The notes: a model not told the origin generated them from the letters alone. 64,000 nt of DNA from Bacteroidota bacterium (GCA_016709725.1 JADJMG010000031.1:154256-218255), one strand, 5' to 3'. Numbered from the stretch's first letter, positions 9,934 to 20,281 are shown. Numbers and translations are program-made.

Positions 9934-11136
9934 CTATAAATCAACCTGATAGCACTCGTCAATTGCTTCTAAAACGACATGGCATGCCACTAATAATTCC
10001 GCTTCTGTAATCGTGAGCGGGGGACAAATTCGAAGTCGGTTTGCAGCAAAGAGGAACCAATCAGTAATTATACCTTTTTTAATGCAAGCCGCAATCACTC
10101 GTTGTGCAAATTCATCCGTTTCAAAAACGAGTGCCAACAACATCCCTTTTCCTCTGATGGATTGTATGGCAGGATGTACTAATGTTTTTCTGACGATGGA
10201 TTCTAATTTTGGAATGCGCTCTTCTGTTTTTAATGATTGAATAATATCAAAGGTGGCCAAGGAAGCGGCACAACAAACAGAATTTCCTCCAAAGGTGGTG
10301 ATATGACCTAATACAGGTTGGTCACTTAATGCATCCATTATTTTTTTGCTGCTCATAAAAGCACCGATAGGCATTCCTCCGCCCATTCCTTTTGCAACAA
10401 CTAAAATATCGGGAATGATATTCACTCCTTGCGCAGCAAAGAAAGTTCCGGTGCGTCCAAACCCTGTTTGAATTTCATCTACAACTAGCAATGCACCTAC
10501 TTCGGTACAGCGCAACCGTAAGTCTTGTAAAAATGTTGGATCTACTACTTCGGCTCCTGCTTCTCCTCGAACAATTTCAACAAACACAGCCGCGGTATCC
10601 GCGTCGATCTTTACTAGTTCTTGATGATTGCCTGATGTAAGATGAAATACTTCTGGTAAGAGTGGATGAAAAGGCACACTGAAATATTCATTGCTCATTA
10701 AACTCAATGCTCCATTGGTAGAACCATGATACGCATCTTTAAAAGAAAATATTTTTTTTCTTTCCGTATATCGTCGCTCTAATTTAATAGCACCTTCAAT
10801 GGCTTCTGTGCCGCTGTTGGTGAAGTAAACACTATCGATAGACGGCATTACGCTTGCTAATTTTGCCGCTAACTTTACTTGTGGTGATTGAATATACTCT
10901 CCATACACCATCAAGTGCATGTATTTTTCGAGTTGTTCATGAATGGCTTCAATCACTTTGGGGTGACGATGTCCAACATTGCTGACGGAGATTCCACTGA
11001 TTAAGTCGAGCCATTTCTCACCATTAGATCCATACAAATAAAGCCCTTCTGCTTTTTCAATTTCTAATCCAAGTGGAGATGGACTTGTTTGTGCAACATG
11101 TCGCAAGAAAAGTTGTCGCACACTTTGCTGACTCAT
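9934..11136 (-). CDS. Class III PLP aminotransferase (aspartate aminotransferase family)
   Basis: This 400-residue protein has the fold-type I, class III signature. The PLP-contacting motif VVDEIQTGFGRTG, with the conserved Asp, is near residue 220, and the Schiff-base Lys lies in ILVVAKGMGGGMPIGAF. It also has the N-terminal SVYFTNSGTEAIEGAIK motif. Relatives include ornithine, acetylornithine and 4-aminobutyrate aminotransferases. Nothing here decides among them, so I leave the gene unnamed. Its start overlaps the valS stop by four bases, indicating cotranscription with valS. Confidence 0.88.
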   Translation of the reverse strand: MSQQSVRQLFLRHVAQTSPSPLGLEIEKAEGLYLYGSNGEKWLDLISGISVSNVGHRHPKVIEAIHEQLEKYMHLMVYGEYIQSPQVKLAAKLASVMPSIDSVYFTNSGTEAIEGAIKLERRYTERKKIFSFKDAYHGSTNGALSLMSNEYFSVPFHPLLPEVFHLTSGNHQELVKIDADTAAVFVEIVRGEAGAEVVDPTFLQDLRLRCTEVGALLVVDEIQTGFGRTGTFFAAQGVNIIPDILVVAKGMGGGMPIGAFMSSKKIMDALSDQPVLGHITTFGGNSVCCAASLATFDIIQSLKTEERIPKLESIVRKTLVHPAIQSIRGKGMLLALVFETDEFAQRVIAACIKKGIITDWFLFAANRLRICPPLTITEAELLVACHVVLEAIDECYQVDL

Positions 11137-13811
11137 GACAATGAACTTAACGCTTCCTCAATAGCACGAATCTTTGCTTCGGCATCGGATTTCTTCTTTT
11201 GCTCTGCTGCTAATATTTCAGGCTTCGCGTTACTTACAAATCGTTCGTTATTCAACTTCGCCATTACAGATTTCAAAAATCCATGCGTATAGGTTAAGTC
11301 GTCATTTAACTTTTTACGTTCAGCATCTTTGTCGATGTTTTCACTCATCGGAATAAAGCATTCAAGGTCGCGAATCACAAATGGGAAAGTATTTTCAGGT
11401 TTTTCGTTTACCGATTTAATTTCAGATAAATTGCCAAGCTTCATAATCGCATCTCCAAAAATTTTCAATGCCGATGTAGATCCATTCGAACGAATGCTTA
11501 ATGCTAAAGCTTCCTTCGGACTCAATCCTTTGCTCTGACGGAAATTTCTAATTTCTCCGATGAGTTCCGCAGCAATAGGAAATGCTTTTAATATCTCTTC
11601 GTTTGCCACATCTATTTTGGGCCATGATGCAATGATGATATCATCCCCATCTTTTCTTTCCTTTAATAAATGCCAAATTTCTTCAGAAATAAACGGCATA
11701 AAAGGATGGACGATTATAATTAATTTTTCAAAGAGAGCAATAGTAGAATTGAGGGTTGCTGTATCAATGGCCTGTTGGTAACCTGGCTTGATTAATTCTA
11801 AATACCAAGCACAAAAATCATCCCATACTAACTTGTAAGTACTCATCAGCGCATCTGAGATACGAAGTTTTTCGTAATGATCATTGATCTCAACTAGACA
11901 TTCGTTAATGCGTGCTTCGAGCCATGTGATCGCTACTTTGTTTACTTCGGGTTGGGGAATAGACGCATCTACTTCCCATCCTTTCACCAATCGGAACGCA
12001 TTCCAAATTTTATTACTGAAGTTTCTTCCTTGTTCGCACAAGCCTTCATCAAACAGTAAGTCGTTCCCCGCAGGAGAAGAAAGCAACATACCTACGCGCA
12101 CACCATCAGCACCAAACTTCTTGATCAAATCCAATGGATCCGGTGAATTGCCTAGGGATTTACTCATCTTCCGGCCTTGCTTATCGCGAACAATTCCGGT
12201 GAGATAAACATTATTAAAAGGCTTTTTGCCTCTGTATTCATAACCTGCCATGATCATTCTAGCAATCCAGAAAAACAAAATTTCAGGTGCAGAAACTAAA
12301 TCGTTAGTAGGGTAGTAGTAGTTGATGTCTTTGTTGTTGGGATCCTTAAATCCATCAAAAACAGAAATTGGCCAAAGCCAAGAGCTGAACCATGTATCCA
12401 ATACATCTTCGTCTTGACGGATATCCTTCGCCGTTATTGAATCATTGTCAGATTGGAATAATTCTAGTGCTTCTTCAGCAGTTTTCGCAACTAAAAAATT
12501 CCCCTGGTTATCATACCAAGCTGGAATTCGTTGTCCCCACCACAGCTGACGAGAGATGCACCAATCATGTACATTTTCCATCCAGTGACGATAGGTATTT
12601 ACAAATTTTTCAGGATACAATTTCACTTCGCCATCCATCACGGCATCGAGTGCTGGTTTCGAAAATTCTTTCATCTTCACAAACCATTGCAGACTCAAGC
12701 GTGGTTCAATCACCGCGTCGGTTCGTTCACTGTACCCCACTTTATTGGTGTAATCTTCCACTTTCACCACCAAGCCCATCTCCGCCAAATCCTTAACAAT
12801 TTTTTTGCGAACTACAAATCGATCTTCACCAATATAAAATCCAGCCTGAGCACTCATCGTACCATCAGCATTCAACGTATCGATTACTTCGAGGTTGTGT
12901 TTTTTTCCTAAATTGTAGTCATTGATGTCGTGTGCTGGAGTCACTTTTAATGCGCCTGTTCCGAATTCAATTAATATATAATCGTCAAAAATTATAGGCA
13001 CTTTACGATTCACCATTGGGATGATCGCAAATTTTCCTTTCAGATGAGCGTAACGCGGATCATCAGGATGTACGCACACAGCAGTATCACCTAAAATAGT
13101 TTCTGGTCGAACGGTAGCAATGGTGATGGTCGATTTTTCATCAATTTTTTTCTGTACCGCAGCTTTGTCATTCGCATCAAAAACTTCATCGCTGTCTACA
13201 ATCACATATTGCACATACGTCAATTTCGATTGTACTTCCTTATGAATTACTTCTTCATCGCTAACGGCAGTGAGTCCGGCAGGATCCCAATTCACCATGC
13301 GCATACCACGGTAGATGTATCCTTTTTTATACAAATCGATAAATACATCGATCACCGCTTCACTCATATCATCCTCCATCGTGAATCGAGTACGATCCCA
13401 ATCACATGAGGCGCCTAACTTTTTTAACTGATCTAAAATTATTCCACCGTACTTCTCTTTCCACTCCCAAGCATATTTTAAAAAATCTTCACGACTCAAA
13501 TCGGATTTCTTAATTCCTTTCTCGCGCAACATCTGTACAACCTTCGCTTCCGTTGCAATGGAGGCGTGATCGGTTCCGGGCACCCAACAGGCATTCTTTC
13601 CAAGCATGCGAGCACGACGAATCATCACATCTTGCAAGGTGTTATTTAGCATATGACCCATGTGCAAAACACCGGTCACATTGGGAGGAGGAATTACAAT
13701 GGTATAGGGTTCGCGCTCATCGGGTACAGAGCGAAAATAGCCCTTCTGCATCCAGTAGGCGTACCATTTATTTTCGGCAATCTCAGATTGAAATGTCTTT
13801 GGAATTTCCAT
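11133..13811 (-). CDS. valS: Valine--tRNA ligase
   Basis: This intact 892-residue class I aminoacyl-tRNA synthetase has the normal ValS length. The HIGH motif is HMGH in PPPNVTGVLHMGHMLNNTL, and the KMSKS motif is in GRKMSKSLGN. The editing domain lies between them, with the sequence VSDEEVIHKEVQSKL at its start. The anticodon-binding domain follows, and a C-terminal coiled coil ends KIRAIEEALSSL, as in other valyl enzymes. It charges tRNA-Val. The start is supported by a TATCTTTG box about 33 bases upstream. Confidence 0.97.
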   Translation of the reverse strand: MEIPKTFQSEIAENKWYAYWMQKGYFRSVPDEREPYTIVIPPPNVTGVLHMGHMLNNTLQDVMIRRARMLGKNACWVPGTDHASIATEAKVVQMLREKGIKKSDLSREDFLKYAWEWKEKYGGIILDQLKKLGASCDWDRTRFTMEDDMSEAVIDVFIDLYKKGYIYRGMRMVNWDPAGLTAVSDEEVIHKEVQSKLTYVQYVIVDSDEVFDANDKAAVQKKIDEKSTITIATVRPETILGDTAVCVHPDDPRYAHLKGKFAIIPMVNRKVPIIFDDYILIEFGTGALKVTPAHDINDYNLGKKHNLEVIDTLNADGTMSAQAGFYIGEDRFVVRKKIVKDLAEMGLVVKVEDYTNKVGYSERTDAVIEPRLSLQWFVKMKEFSKPALDAVMDGEVKLYPEKFVNTYRHWMENVHDWCISRQLWWGQRIPAWYDNQGNFLVAKTAEEALELFQSDNDSITAKDIRQDEDVLDTWFSSWLWPISVFDGFKDPNNKDINYYYPTNDLVSAPEILFFWIARMIMAGYEYRGKKPFNNVYLTGIVRDKQGRKMSKSLGNSPDPLDLIKKFGADGVRVGMLLSSPAGNDLLFDEGLCEQGRNFSNKIWNAFRLVKGWEVDASIPQPEVNKVAITWLEARINECLVEINDHYEKLRISDALMSTYKLVWDDFCAWYLELIKPGYQQAIDTATLNSTIALFEKLIIIVHPFMPFISEEIWHLLKERKDGDDIIIASWPKIDVANEEILKAFPIAAELIGEIRNFRQSKGLSPKEALALSIRSNGSTSALKIFGDAIMKLGNLSEIKSVNEKPENTFPFVIRDLECFIPMSENIDKDAERKKLNDDLTYTHGFLKSVMAKLNNERFVSNAKPEILAAEQKKKSDAEAKIRAIEEALSSLS

Positions 13812-13843
13812 GCTAAATACTAATCTCTTAATTTAATAGGGTG

Positions 13844-13851
13844 CAAAGATA
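13844..13851 (-). promoter_or_regulatory. -7 box (TATCTTTG) of valS
   Basis: Minus-strand TATCTTTG matches the Bacteroidota -7 consensus and lies about 33 bases before the valS ATG. Confidence 0.5.
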
Positions 13852-13906
13852 TAAAACACGTTGGGGTGCAATGCTTCAAAAGGATCGATTATTCGGATAA
13901 TTCGGT

Positions 13907-13914
13907 TATTTTTG
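13907..13914 (+). promoter_or_regulatory. -7 box (TATTTTTG) of the symporter gene
   Basis: TATTTTTG fits TAnnTTTG and ends 11 bases before ATG 13926. Transcription would then start only a few bases before the start codon. This supports 13926 over the upstream in-frame start at 13866. Confidence 0.4.
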
Positions 13915-13925
13915 GACCTGATCCT

Positions 13926-15154
13926 ATGAAGATAAACCTAACTGCTCGCATATTTATTGGCATGCTACTCGGTATTCTGGTTGGTTATATATACCGCGAG
14001 ATGTACCCCGATCCTGCTGATTTTAACAAGTTTGCCGATAATATTCAGATCCTGAGCGATATATTTTTGCGCTTAATTAAGATGATTATTGCCCCCTTGG
14101 TATTCAGTACCTTGGTGTATGGAATTGCGAAAGTGGGCGATTTTAAGAGTGTGGGACGTATCGGAATCAAGACCCTACTTTATTTCCAAGGGGCTACCAT
14201 TTTGGCTTTAAGCTTAGGGTTAGTGTTGGTAAATATTTTCAAGCCCGGATTAGTAATGAATTTACCACTTCCCGCAGAGGAATTGAGTGAAGGACTAAGC
14301 AAAGGAGCTCCTTCATTCCGTGAATTCATTACCCATGTGATCCCAAAAAGTGTGATTGAGGCCATGGCCAATAATGAGATTTTACCCATCGTTGTTTTCT
14401 CTATTTTCTTTGGGATTGGAACCGCTGCCATGGGCGATAAGGCGAAGTCGATTGTGAATGCCATGGACGCTTTAGGCCATGTCATGTTTAAGGTTACTAA
14501 TTATGTAATGTTGTTTGCGCCATTTGGTGTTTTTGGTGCCATAGCCGCTGTTGTTGCTAAGCAAGGACTTGGAATTATTGGCGGATATATTTATTTGATT
14601 GCTTGTTTTTATTTTGGATTGCTCTTTTTCGCATTTGTCATTTTAGGAGCCATCTGCTTCTTCTTAAAAATTCCATTCATCAAACTATTAAAAGAAATTC
14701 GCGAACCCATTTTATTGGCCTTCTCTACAGCATCTTCCGAGTCGGCATTTCCAAAAACAGTAGAAGCCTTGGAAAAGTATGGTTGTAGTACTCGAATTAT
14801 TTCCTTTGTACTACCTTAGGTTATTCGTTTAATTTAGATGGATCCATCATGTACATGACATTCGCCACAGTATTTATTGCACAGGCTTACGGAATTGACA
14901 TGACCATTTCGCAAGAGATCACCATGATGTTGATGTTATTGGTTACGAGCAAAGGAATGGCCGGAGTGCCCAGAGCTAGCTTGGTGGTGATCGCCGGAAT
15001 GTTGAGTGCGTTTAATATTCCCGAAGCTGGTTTGTTGTTGCTTCTTGGAATTGATCAGCTACTCGACATGGGCAGAAGTGCTACGAACGTTGTTGGAAAT
15101 GCTGTAGCTACGGCAGTGGTTTGTAAGTGGGAAGGGGAGCTTATAATGGCATGA
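13926..15154 (+). CDS. Dicarboxylate/amino acid:cation symporter (DAACS), one frameshift
   Basis: This is a GltP/DctA-type sodium or proton-coupled symporter. The first frame gives MKINLTARIFIGMLLGILVG and most of the membrane segments, including the serine-rich AFSTASSESAFPKT re-entrant loop. It stops at 14819 after ...ISFVLP. The next frame resumes with LGYSFNLDGSIMYMTFATVFIAQ, the conserved DAACS motif, and ends at 15154. Restoring one T (cctta to ccttta) at about 14815 joins the two exactly. The protein would be about 410 residues, normal for the family. The upstream start at 13866 is less likely because of the promoter box at 13907. Confidence 0.88.
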
Positions 15155-15165
15155 TAAGGACGCGA

Positions 15166-15183
15166 TCCCGATAGCTATCGGGA
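15166..15183. repeat. 18-bp perfect palindrome TCCCGATAGCTATCGGGA
   Basis: This is a perfect 18-bp inverted repeat just past the symporter stop. An identical copy lies at 52611-52628 and a degenerate one at 43357-43374. A second palindrome of the TCGCGAnGCTTCGCGA type follows at 15214-15229. Confidence 0.9.
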
Positions 15184-15213
15184 GCGAATAAACACGAAAT
15201 GCGAAATCAGGCG

Positions 15214-15229
15214 TCGCGAGGCTTCGCGA
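15214..15229. repeat. Palindromic repeat related to the 7.7-kb array
   Basis: TCGCGAGGCTTCGCGA differs by one base from the core of the 27-bp units at 7702-7782 and, like them, is followed by a TTCGAA/TCCGAA stretch. Confidence 0.75.
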
Positions 15230-15394
15230 TTCGAATAAAACCAAATTCAAAATATTAACCATGATTAAAGTGGAAGTTCGAATATTAGAGGTGCCTTCTC
15301 TTAATACGCGATCACTATTTTACCAACTTGCCAATCTGCCAATTTACCAATTAAAATTTTATTCGGAGCCAGACATTTAGTCGCAAGAATAATT

Positions 15395-15853
15395 TTACTT
15401 ACGAGTCAAGAGATAATTATGATTGCCTAAAATTTCCTGGCCTTTATTGTCTAGTTTTTTCAAGATGGAATCGCCGATTACTTTGTAGAAAAGAGGGGGT
15501 GCTTCTTTTGCAGCGGAAAGTTGTAGTACCGTTGAAAGGCTATCAGGGGCTGTCATTCTGATAAAAGTGCCCGAGCGAAGGAAAACAGAATCGGGATTAT
15601 TTTTTCCCATATACGTCTCCGTTAGGAAATAACTGAGACTATCGTCGTTGATGACAAGATTGGTTTTAATGCCCATACAGTCGGCGCAAGGAAAGATTCC
15701 TTCAAACGTAAATTCTGCTGTGGAAGGAGTGAGTCCGTCAAAAAAATCAGTTTCTACCGTGTCAACCGTGATGGTTGCATTTTGAGTGTTTCGAGTACAT
15801 GCACTATTTTGAAGTAAGCCGACGATGGCTATACTCCATATCCATTTTTTCAT
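15395..15853 (-). CDS. NlpE-like lipoprotein
   Basis: Starting at MKKWIWSIAIVG (an upstream in-frame start is at 15895), the product is 152 residues with a hydrophobic leader and a lipobox-like QNSAC, imperfect at -3. The domain has the NlpE N-terminal hallmark: FTFEGIFPCADCMGIKTNLVIN with its CxxC pair, followed by antiparallel strands and ...SDSILKKLDNKG. NlpE in E. coli is an outer-membrane lipoprotein that activates the Cpx response to surface contact. No Cpx partner is visible here, so only the fold is assigned. Confidence 0.8.
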   Translation of the reverse strand: MKKWIWSIAIVGLLQNSACTRNTQNATITVDTVETDFFDGLTPSTAEFTFEGIFPCADCMGIKTNLVINDDSLSYFLTETYMGKNNPDSVFLRSGTFIRMTAPDSLSTVLQLSAAKEAPPLFYKVIGDSILKKLDNKGQEILGNHNYLLTRK

Positions 15854-15909
15854 TCTTGATAGATTTGTTAGAGCAAAATACAAAAAAAAATTCACCCTGC
15901 AATTTTATT

Positions 15910-16382
15910 TTATTCGGTGTAGGTAATTTTTACAGTTCCACTGTTGATGGTTTTGTTTAAACCGAGTGGATTTTTTAAAGTACCACTAAAATTGGCTTCA
16001 AGCACGTTGGTGCTTGTGTTGTTTGATAAAATTACGAGCGTAGCTGGATTTCCATTGGTGCTTTCCCATGCCATTCCGAGTTGATCGGTATGTAATATGT
16101 GATTAGAATCTGTCGTCATGGCGTAGGTACCGGGCATTACATTATCTAATTCCATCGTGAAGGTTTCTCCCGTTAGAGCGATTCCATTAATTGTCATCGC
16201 ACTTCCTTGGTCACCGAACAAGCTTGCATTTGCACATGTTTGAGTCCCACCTGAAGTCCACTTTAAATGACCATTTGGTAATTCGCAGTTGTCAGTTAGG
16301 ACTGAAGGAAGCAATTCTTTTGCTTTTCGCAAGCGGTAATTATTGAAAAGAAAAGGGTGGTAATATAAATTGCTTTTTTCAT
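15910..16382 (-). CDS. Small lipoprotein (DUF6252-like), frameshifted after the leader
   Basis: The long frame (stop at 15910) encodes about 135 residues of beta-rich sequence with GSAMTINGIALTGETFTM and FSGTLKNPLG...GTVKITY, resembling the DUF6252 lipoproteins of Bacteroidota. It lacks a leader. In another frame, ATG 16382 gives MKKAIYITTLFFSIITAC, a clear signal peptide with lipobox ITAC, running into the long frame near 16325-16335 in an A-rich stretch. I join them as one gene with a single indel. The domain assignment is from memory of the family pattern and moderate. Confidence 0.6.
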
Positions 16383-16395
16383 GGGTAATAGAGGT

Positions 16396-19053
16396 TTATT
16401 TCTTTTTAAAGAAGTCTTTCGCTGCGTCTTTCACTTTTTGCTCAGCTTCTTTTTTTAGTCTTTCTTTTTCTGCTTTTACTTTTTCTTCCGCTTCTTTTTT
16501 CAGTCTTTCTTTTTCAGCGTTCACCTTCGCTTCTGCTTCTTTTTTCAATCGATCTGCTTCTTCCTTCGCTTTGTTTTCTAACTCTTCTTTTTTCTGATTG
16601 ATTTCTTCTTTTACTTTATCTTTTACTGAGTTGATGAGATTTCCTGCAGTTTCTTTTAAATCGGTGCTCACTGTAGGTTTAGTTACTGTTCCACCCATCT
16701 TTAAATTCAACTTAACATTTTCAGCCATGCTAAGGTTAGCACCTTTTGAATTGGCACTGGAGATGAGTCCTCCAATAGCACTACTGGCGGCTCCTGGTAA
16801 TTTAGAAGTAGGAATATTCATCGCCAACGTATAATCGATGGTTTGATCGAAGCCTGTACTTCCTTGAACTGTTGTAGGTATTCCTACTAAATTTACATCA
16901 AAAGGTTTCACTTGAGCCCTGCCATTTTCGATGGAATAACTAAAGTTTACATCTTGTACATTAAGTTGCTTGAATTGTTCGAGTTTGAGTGTTTCAGCTA
17001 CTTTTAATAATGGACCAAAACTATTGATGACAACAGCGTCCGTACTTAATTTTCCAGATCCCGTCATGGTATTTAAATTGGGTTCCATGTGTTCATTCAA
17101 CTTGCCGTTGATATTAAGTGATGTAGAATATTTACCTGTTGCATATTGGGCTATAGGAGCCATTTTCTTCACCGACTCAAAAGCCAATGCAGTTTGTTGA
17201 ATATCGAATCCTTTGATGTCCATATCAAAAGACATGTTGGCCGATTTGCGCTCGGGAGTAGCATAAGTTCCACTCATCTTCATGGCTCCTGAAAGAGTAT
17301 TGAAGCTTAGGTTTTCCATGTTAATGGCTTGATTACGAATTACCACTTTTCCATTTACATTATCTAAAATTAAATTATCGTATAGTAATTTCGTGATGGC
17401 TAAGTTCGCAGTGAAATCTAAATTACCTGGAACTTCAATTAATGCCATGGGTGTAGTATCGGCAGGGGCAGAAGTCGTTTCTGCCGTGCTGTTTCCATTC
17501 AATGCAACTAAATCTAATAGACGACTGTTCACATTTAAATTTCCCTTTAACGTTTCTTTTTTGATAAGGTAGGCTAGTAAATTGTCGAGTCGACCATCTG
17601 CATGCACATCACTTTTTCCAAGCATGGCATCAAAATTATTGAGTTCCACAAATTGCGGATTGAAAGTAAGTTTTACTTCTCTCAAATCATAACCTTGCTT
17701 GTTCTCCTTCGTGCTATAGTTGAAGTTATTCAATTGAATTAATCCATCAGCCTGAAAATCTTGATAGCGCTCTTGTTCAATAGCCGACATTCTTCCATTG
17801 ATATTCACATTGGCTTTTAAGGTTCCTTTCATTGAAGTACCTTCTTCCAAAGGAACCACTTTGCTGATGTTTGCAAAGTTGATATCTCCTTTAATACTTC
17901 CTTTAATATCGGCATCACTCACCGGTGTGCGAACACTAAGTTTTGCATCGAAAGGTTGGTTGCCAAGTTCCACATGTAATTGTTGTAAGTCGATGATGGT
18001 ATGATCAGGAACACCATCTGCATTGTTTACATTCAAATTCAATTGAACATTATTTACGGCTACTGGAAGCGAAGGATATTGGAAATTTCCATTCTGCACT
18101 TTTAAATTTAAACCAAAGCCAGGCATTTGTTTTTCATTGTACGTACCTTTTACAAATGCTTTTAAAGTTAATGTTCCCGACGATTTCAAATCTTTAAATC
18201 CCTCTCTGTAAACTCCGGGAACCATCGATAAGAAATTTTTGAATTCGTTTTTACGTGCATCGAATTTAATATCCATTTTGATATCATCAGTGGGCATAGC
18301 CACCCATCCATCTACACCTAAAACAAGTTCGTTTATAGCAATTTCATTTTCTTTGAATGTGAATTTCATATTCGGCATGTCCATGTCCAAATCCACTTTC
18401 AATCCAGTTTTAGCACGATGTAAATATTTCACACCACCAAACCATAAATCAGCACTGGCAATATCAGTTTGCGTGCTCAACACAAATAAATCTTGTGTAA
18501 AATCACCTTTGCCGGTATGATTTAAATCTTCCATGAGCATATTGAAATCCATGGAAGCATCTTCATAAGAAACCATTCCATCGCTGATGCTGTACGAACG
18601 CAAAGCCACCTTGAATTTGGAAGGTTCACTACTTGCTTCTGTTTTTGAACTATCTTCCTTAGCAATATCCCAATTCGCTTTCCCATCTTTTAAAACGATG
18701 AGATGTATGCGTGGCTCTTTCAATTGCACCGATTTAATATCAATTTGTCCACCACCAATCACACTCATGATGTCAATGGTGAGTGAAAGTTGTTTCATGC
18801 CAGCCAACGTATCGCCCTCAAATGGACTTTGGTTCACTACACTCAAATTGTTGAGCTCAATGCTGAGGTTAGGAAAACTGCTAAAAATGGTAAGATCGTA
18901 ACTAGCGAAATCAACTTTTGCATTGAGGCTTTTGTTGATTTCCTCTTTAACCATGATTTCAATTTTGCCTTTGTAAACGATGGGTAGGATGAAGGCAGCT
19001 AATAATAGCAAAACGATAAATGATCCAAGTCCAATAAGTATTTTCTTTAACAT
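16396..19053 (-). CDS. AsmA-family protein with charged helical tail
   Basis: This 885-residue protein has one N-terminal membrane anchor (residues 5-30) followed by a long beta-repeat AsmA domain, recognisable by KVDFASYDLTIFSSFPNLSIEL and the C-terminal AsmA_2 segment (SGTYATPERKSANMSFDMDIKG). AsmA-like proteins are thought to bridge the periplasm and help lipid transport or outer-membrane assembly. The last 70 residues are repetitive Lys/Glu/Ala heptads (for example AEKERLKKEAEEKVK) forming a highly charged helix. The frame is intact. It lies alone between a lipoprotein and aroC. Confidence 0.88.
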   Translation of the reverse strand: MLKKILIGLGSFIVLLLLAAFILPIVYKGKIEIMVKEEINKSLNAKVDFASYDLTIFSSFPNLSIELNNLSVVNQSPFEGDTLAGMKQLSLTIDIMSVIGGGQIDIKSVQLKEPRIHLIVLKDGKANWDIAKEDSSKTEASSEPSKFKVALRSYSISDGMVSYEDASMDFNMLMEDLNHTGKGDFTQDLFVLSTQTDIASADLWFGGVKYLHRAKTGLKVDLDMDMPNMKFTFKENEIAINELVLGVDGWVAMPTDDIKMDIKFDARKNEFKNFLSMVPGVYREGFKDLKSSGTLTLKAFVKGTYNEKQMPGFGLNLKVQNGNFQYPSLPVAVNNVQLNLNVNNADGVPDHTIIDLQQLHVELGNQPFDAKLSVRTPVSDADIKGSIKGDINFANISKVVPLEEGTSMKGTLKANVNINGRMSAIEQERYQDFQADGLIQLNNFNYSTKENKQGYDLREVKLTFNPQFVELNNFDAMLGKSDVHADGRLDNLLAYLIKKETLKGNLNVNSRLLDLVALNGNSTAETTSAPADTTPMALIEVPGNLDFTANLAITKLLYDNLILDNVNGKVVIRNQAINMENLSFNTLSGAMKMSGTYATPERKSANMSFDMDIKGFDIQQTALAFESVKKMAPIAQYATGKYSTSLNINGKLNEHMEPNLNTMTGSGKLSTDAVVINSFGPLLKVAETLKLEQFKQLNVQDVNFSYSIENGRAQVKPFDVNLVGIPTTVQGSTGFDQTIDYTLAMNIPTSKLPGAASSAIGGLISSANSKGANLSMAENVKLNLKMGGTVTKPTVSTDLKETAGNLINSVKDKVKEEINQKKEELENKAKEEADRLKKEAEAKVNAEKERLKKEAEEKVKAEKERLKKEAEQKVKDAAKDFFKKK

Positions 19054-19148
19054 AAAGTGGTGTGTTTATTCTACAACGCAAAAATCGGTAGAAATTATGC
19101 AGATTCATGCATAATAATAAATGTTTTTGAGAATGGTTTTTAACAATG

Positions 19149-20249
19149 TTAATCTTCCATTCGGGCCATTTTATTTCGAAGCCAATGGTCGGCTAAAACG
19201 ATGGCACACATAGCTTCCACAATGGGAACCGCACGGGGTAAAACACAGGGATCATGTCGGCCTTTTCCTTCTAAAATTACGGATTTTCCCTCTTTGTCAA
19301 CGGTTTGTTGGGCTTTCATAATGGTGGAAACCGCCTTAAAAGCAACATTGAAAACCAAATCAGCGCCATTGCTAATCCCTCCTTGCACCCCGCCGCTGTG
19401 GTTAGTAATGGTTTTAAAGCGGGGGTGACCTTTGCGATCAATCTCAGCAGAAAAGGCATCATTGAATTCACTTCCTTTCAGTTTGGTGCCTTCAAATCCA
19501 CTACCAATTTCAAACCCTTTCGCTGCATTGATGCTCATCATGGCTGCAGCTAAATCGGCTTGCAATTTATTAAAAACAGGCTCGCCTAATCCAGAAGGGA
19601 CTTTTTTTGCTACACAAGTGATGACACCGCCTACGGTATCGCCAGCATCTCTAATATTTTCAATGAGCGCAATCATTTTATCCGCGGTCTCTTTTTCTGG
19701 ACAACGCACGATGTTCTCTTCTGTCTTTTCTAAATCGAGTTGTGTGTAGGGTAGCGTAACATGAATATCAGCGACACTACTCACATACCCAGAAATTTGA
19801 ATATCGTGATGCGCCAATAAAAGTTTTGCGACAGCACCCGCCATTACACGAGCGGCCGTTTCACGTGCCGATGATCGTCCGCCCCCACGATGATCGCGGA
19901 AACCATATTTCTGATCGTATGTAAAATCAGCATGACCGGGTCGCCAGTTTTCTTTTACATGTTCATAATCTTCTGAGCGTTGATCTTTGTTTTTGATAAA
20001 TAAAGCAATGGGAGCACCTGTACTTTTGTTTTGAAAAACACCACTGAGAATTTCTACGATATCGGCTTCGTTACGGGGAGATGTGATTTCACTTTGTCCG
20101 GGCCTTCTACGGTTTAATTCACTTTGGATGAACTCCAAATCAATTTCCAATCCTGCAGGACATCCATCAATCACCACGCCAATCCCAACACCGTGTGATT
20201 CACCAAAAGTACTGATGCGAAATGCTTGTCCGAATGAATTGCCTGCCAT
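19149..20249 (-). CDS. aroC: Chorismate synthase
   Basis: This intact 366-residue protein makes chorismate from EPSP with reduced FMN, the last shared step of aromatic synthesis. Signatures are FGESHGVGIGVVIDGCP at the N-terminus, YGFRDHRGGGRSSARETAARV (signature 2) near residue 115, and SGGVQGGISNGADL near 275, with HDPCVLPRAVP near 335. The length is normal. An ATG start with TTTTACACC just upstream is the best choice. Confidence 0.97.
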   Translation of the reverse strand: MAGNSFGQAFRISTFGESHGVGIGVVIDGCPAGLEIDLEFIQSELNRRRPGQSEITSPRNEADIVEILSGVFQNKSTGAPIALFIKNKDQRSEDYEHVKENWRPGHADFTYDQKYGFRDHRGGGRSSARETAARVMAGAVAKLLLAHHDIQISGYVSSVADIHVTLPYTQLDLEKTEENIVRCPEKETADKMIALIENIRDAGDTVGGVITCVAKKVPSGLGEPVFNKLQADLAAAMMSINAAKGFEIGSGFEGTKLKGSEFNDAFSAEIDRKGHPRFKTITNHSGGVQGGISNGADLVFNVAFKAVSTIMKAQQTVDKEGKSVILEGKGRHDPCVLPRAVPIVEAMCAIVLADHWLRNKMARMED

Positions 20250-20281
20250 GGTGTAAAATTAGTCAATAATAGGATTTGATT

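Noticed and set aside
12392..12911. Two overlapping plus-strand frames of 126-134 codons in valS
   Set aside because: They lie entirely antisense to the intact, conserved valS catalytic region.
16370..16597. 75-codon Ser/Phe-rich frame opposite the AsmA tail
   Set aside because: It is the antisense of the Lys/Glu repeats and has no start signal.
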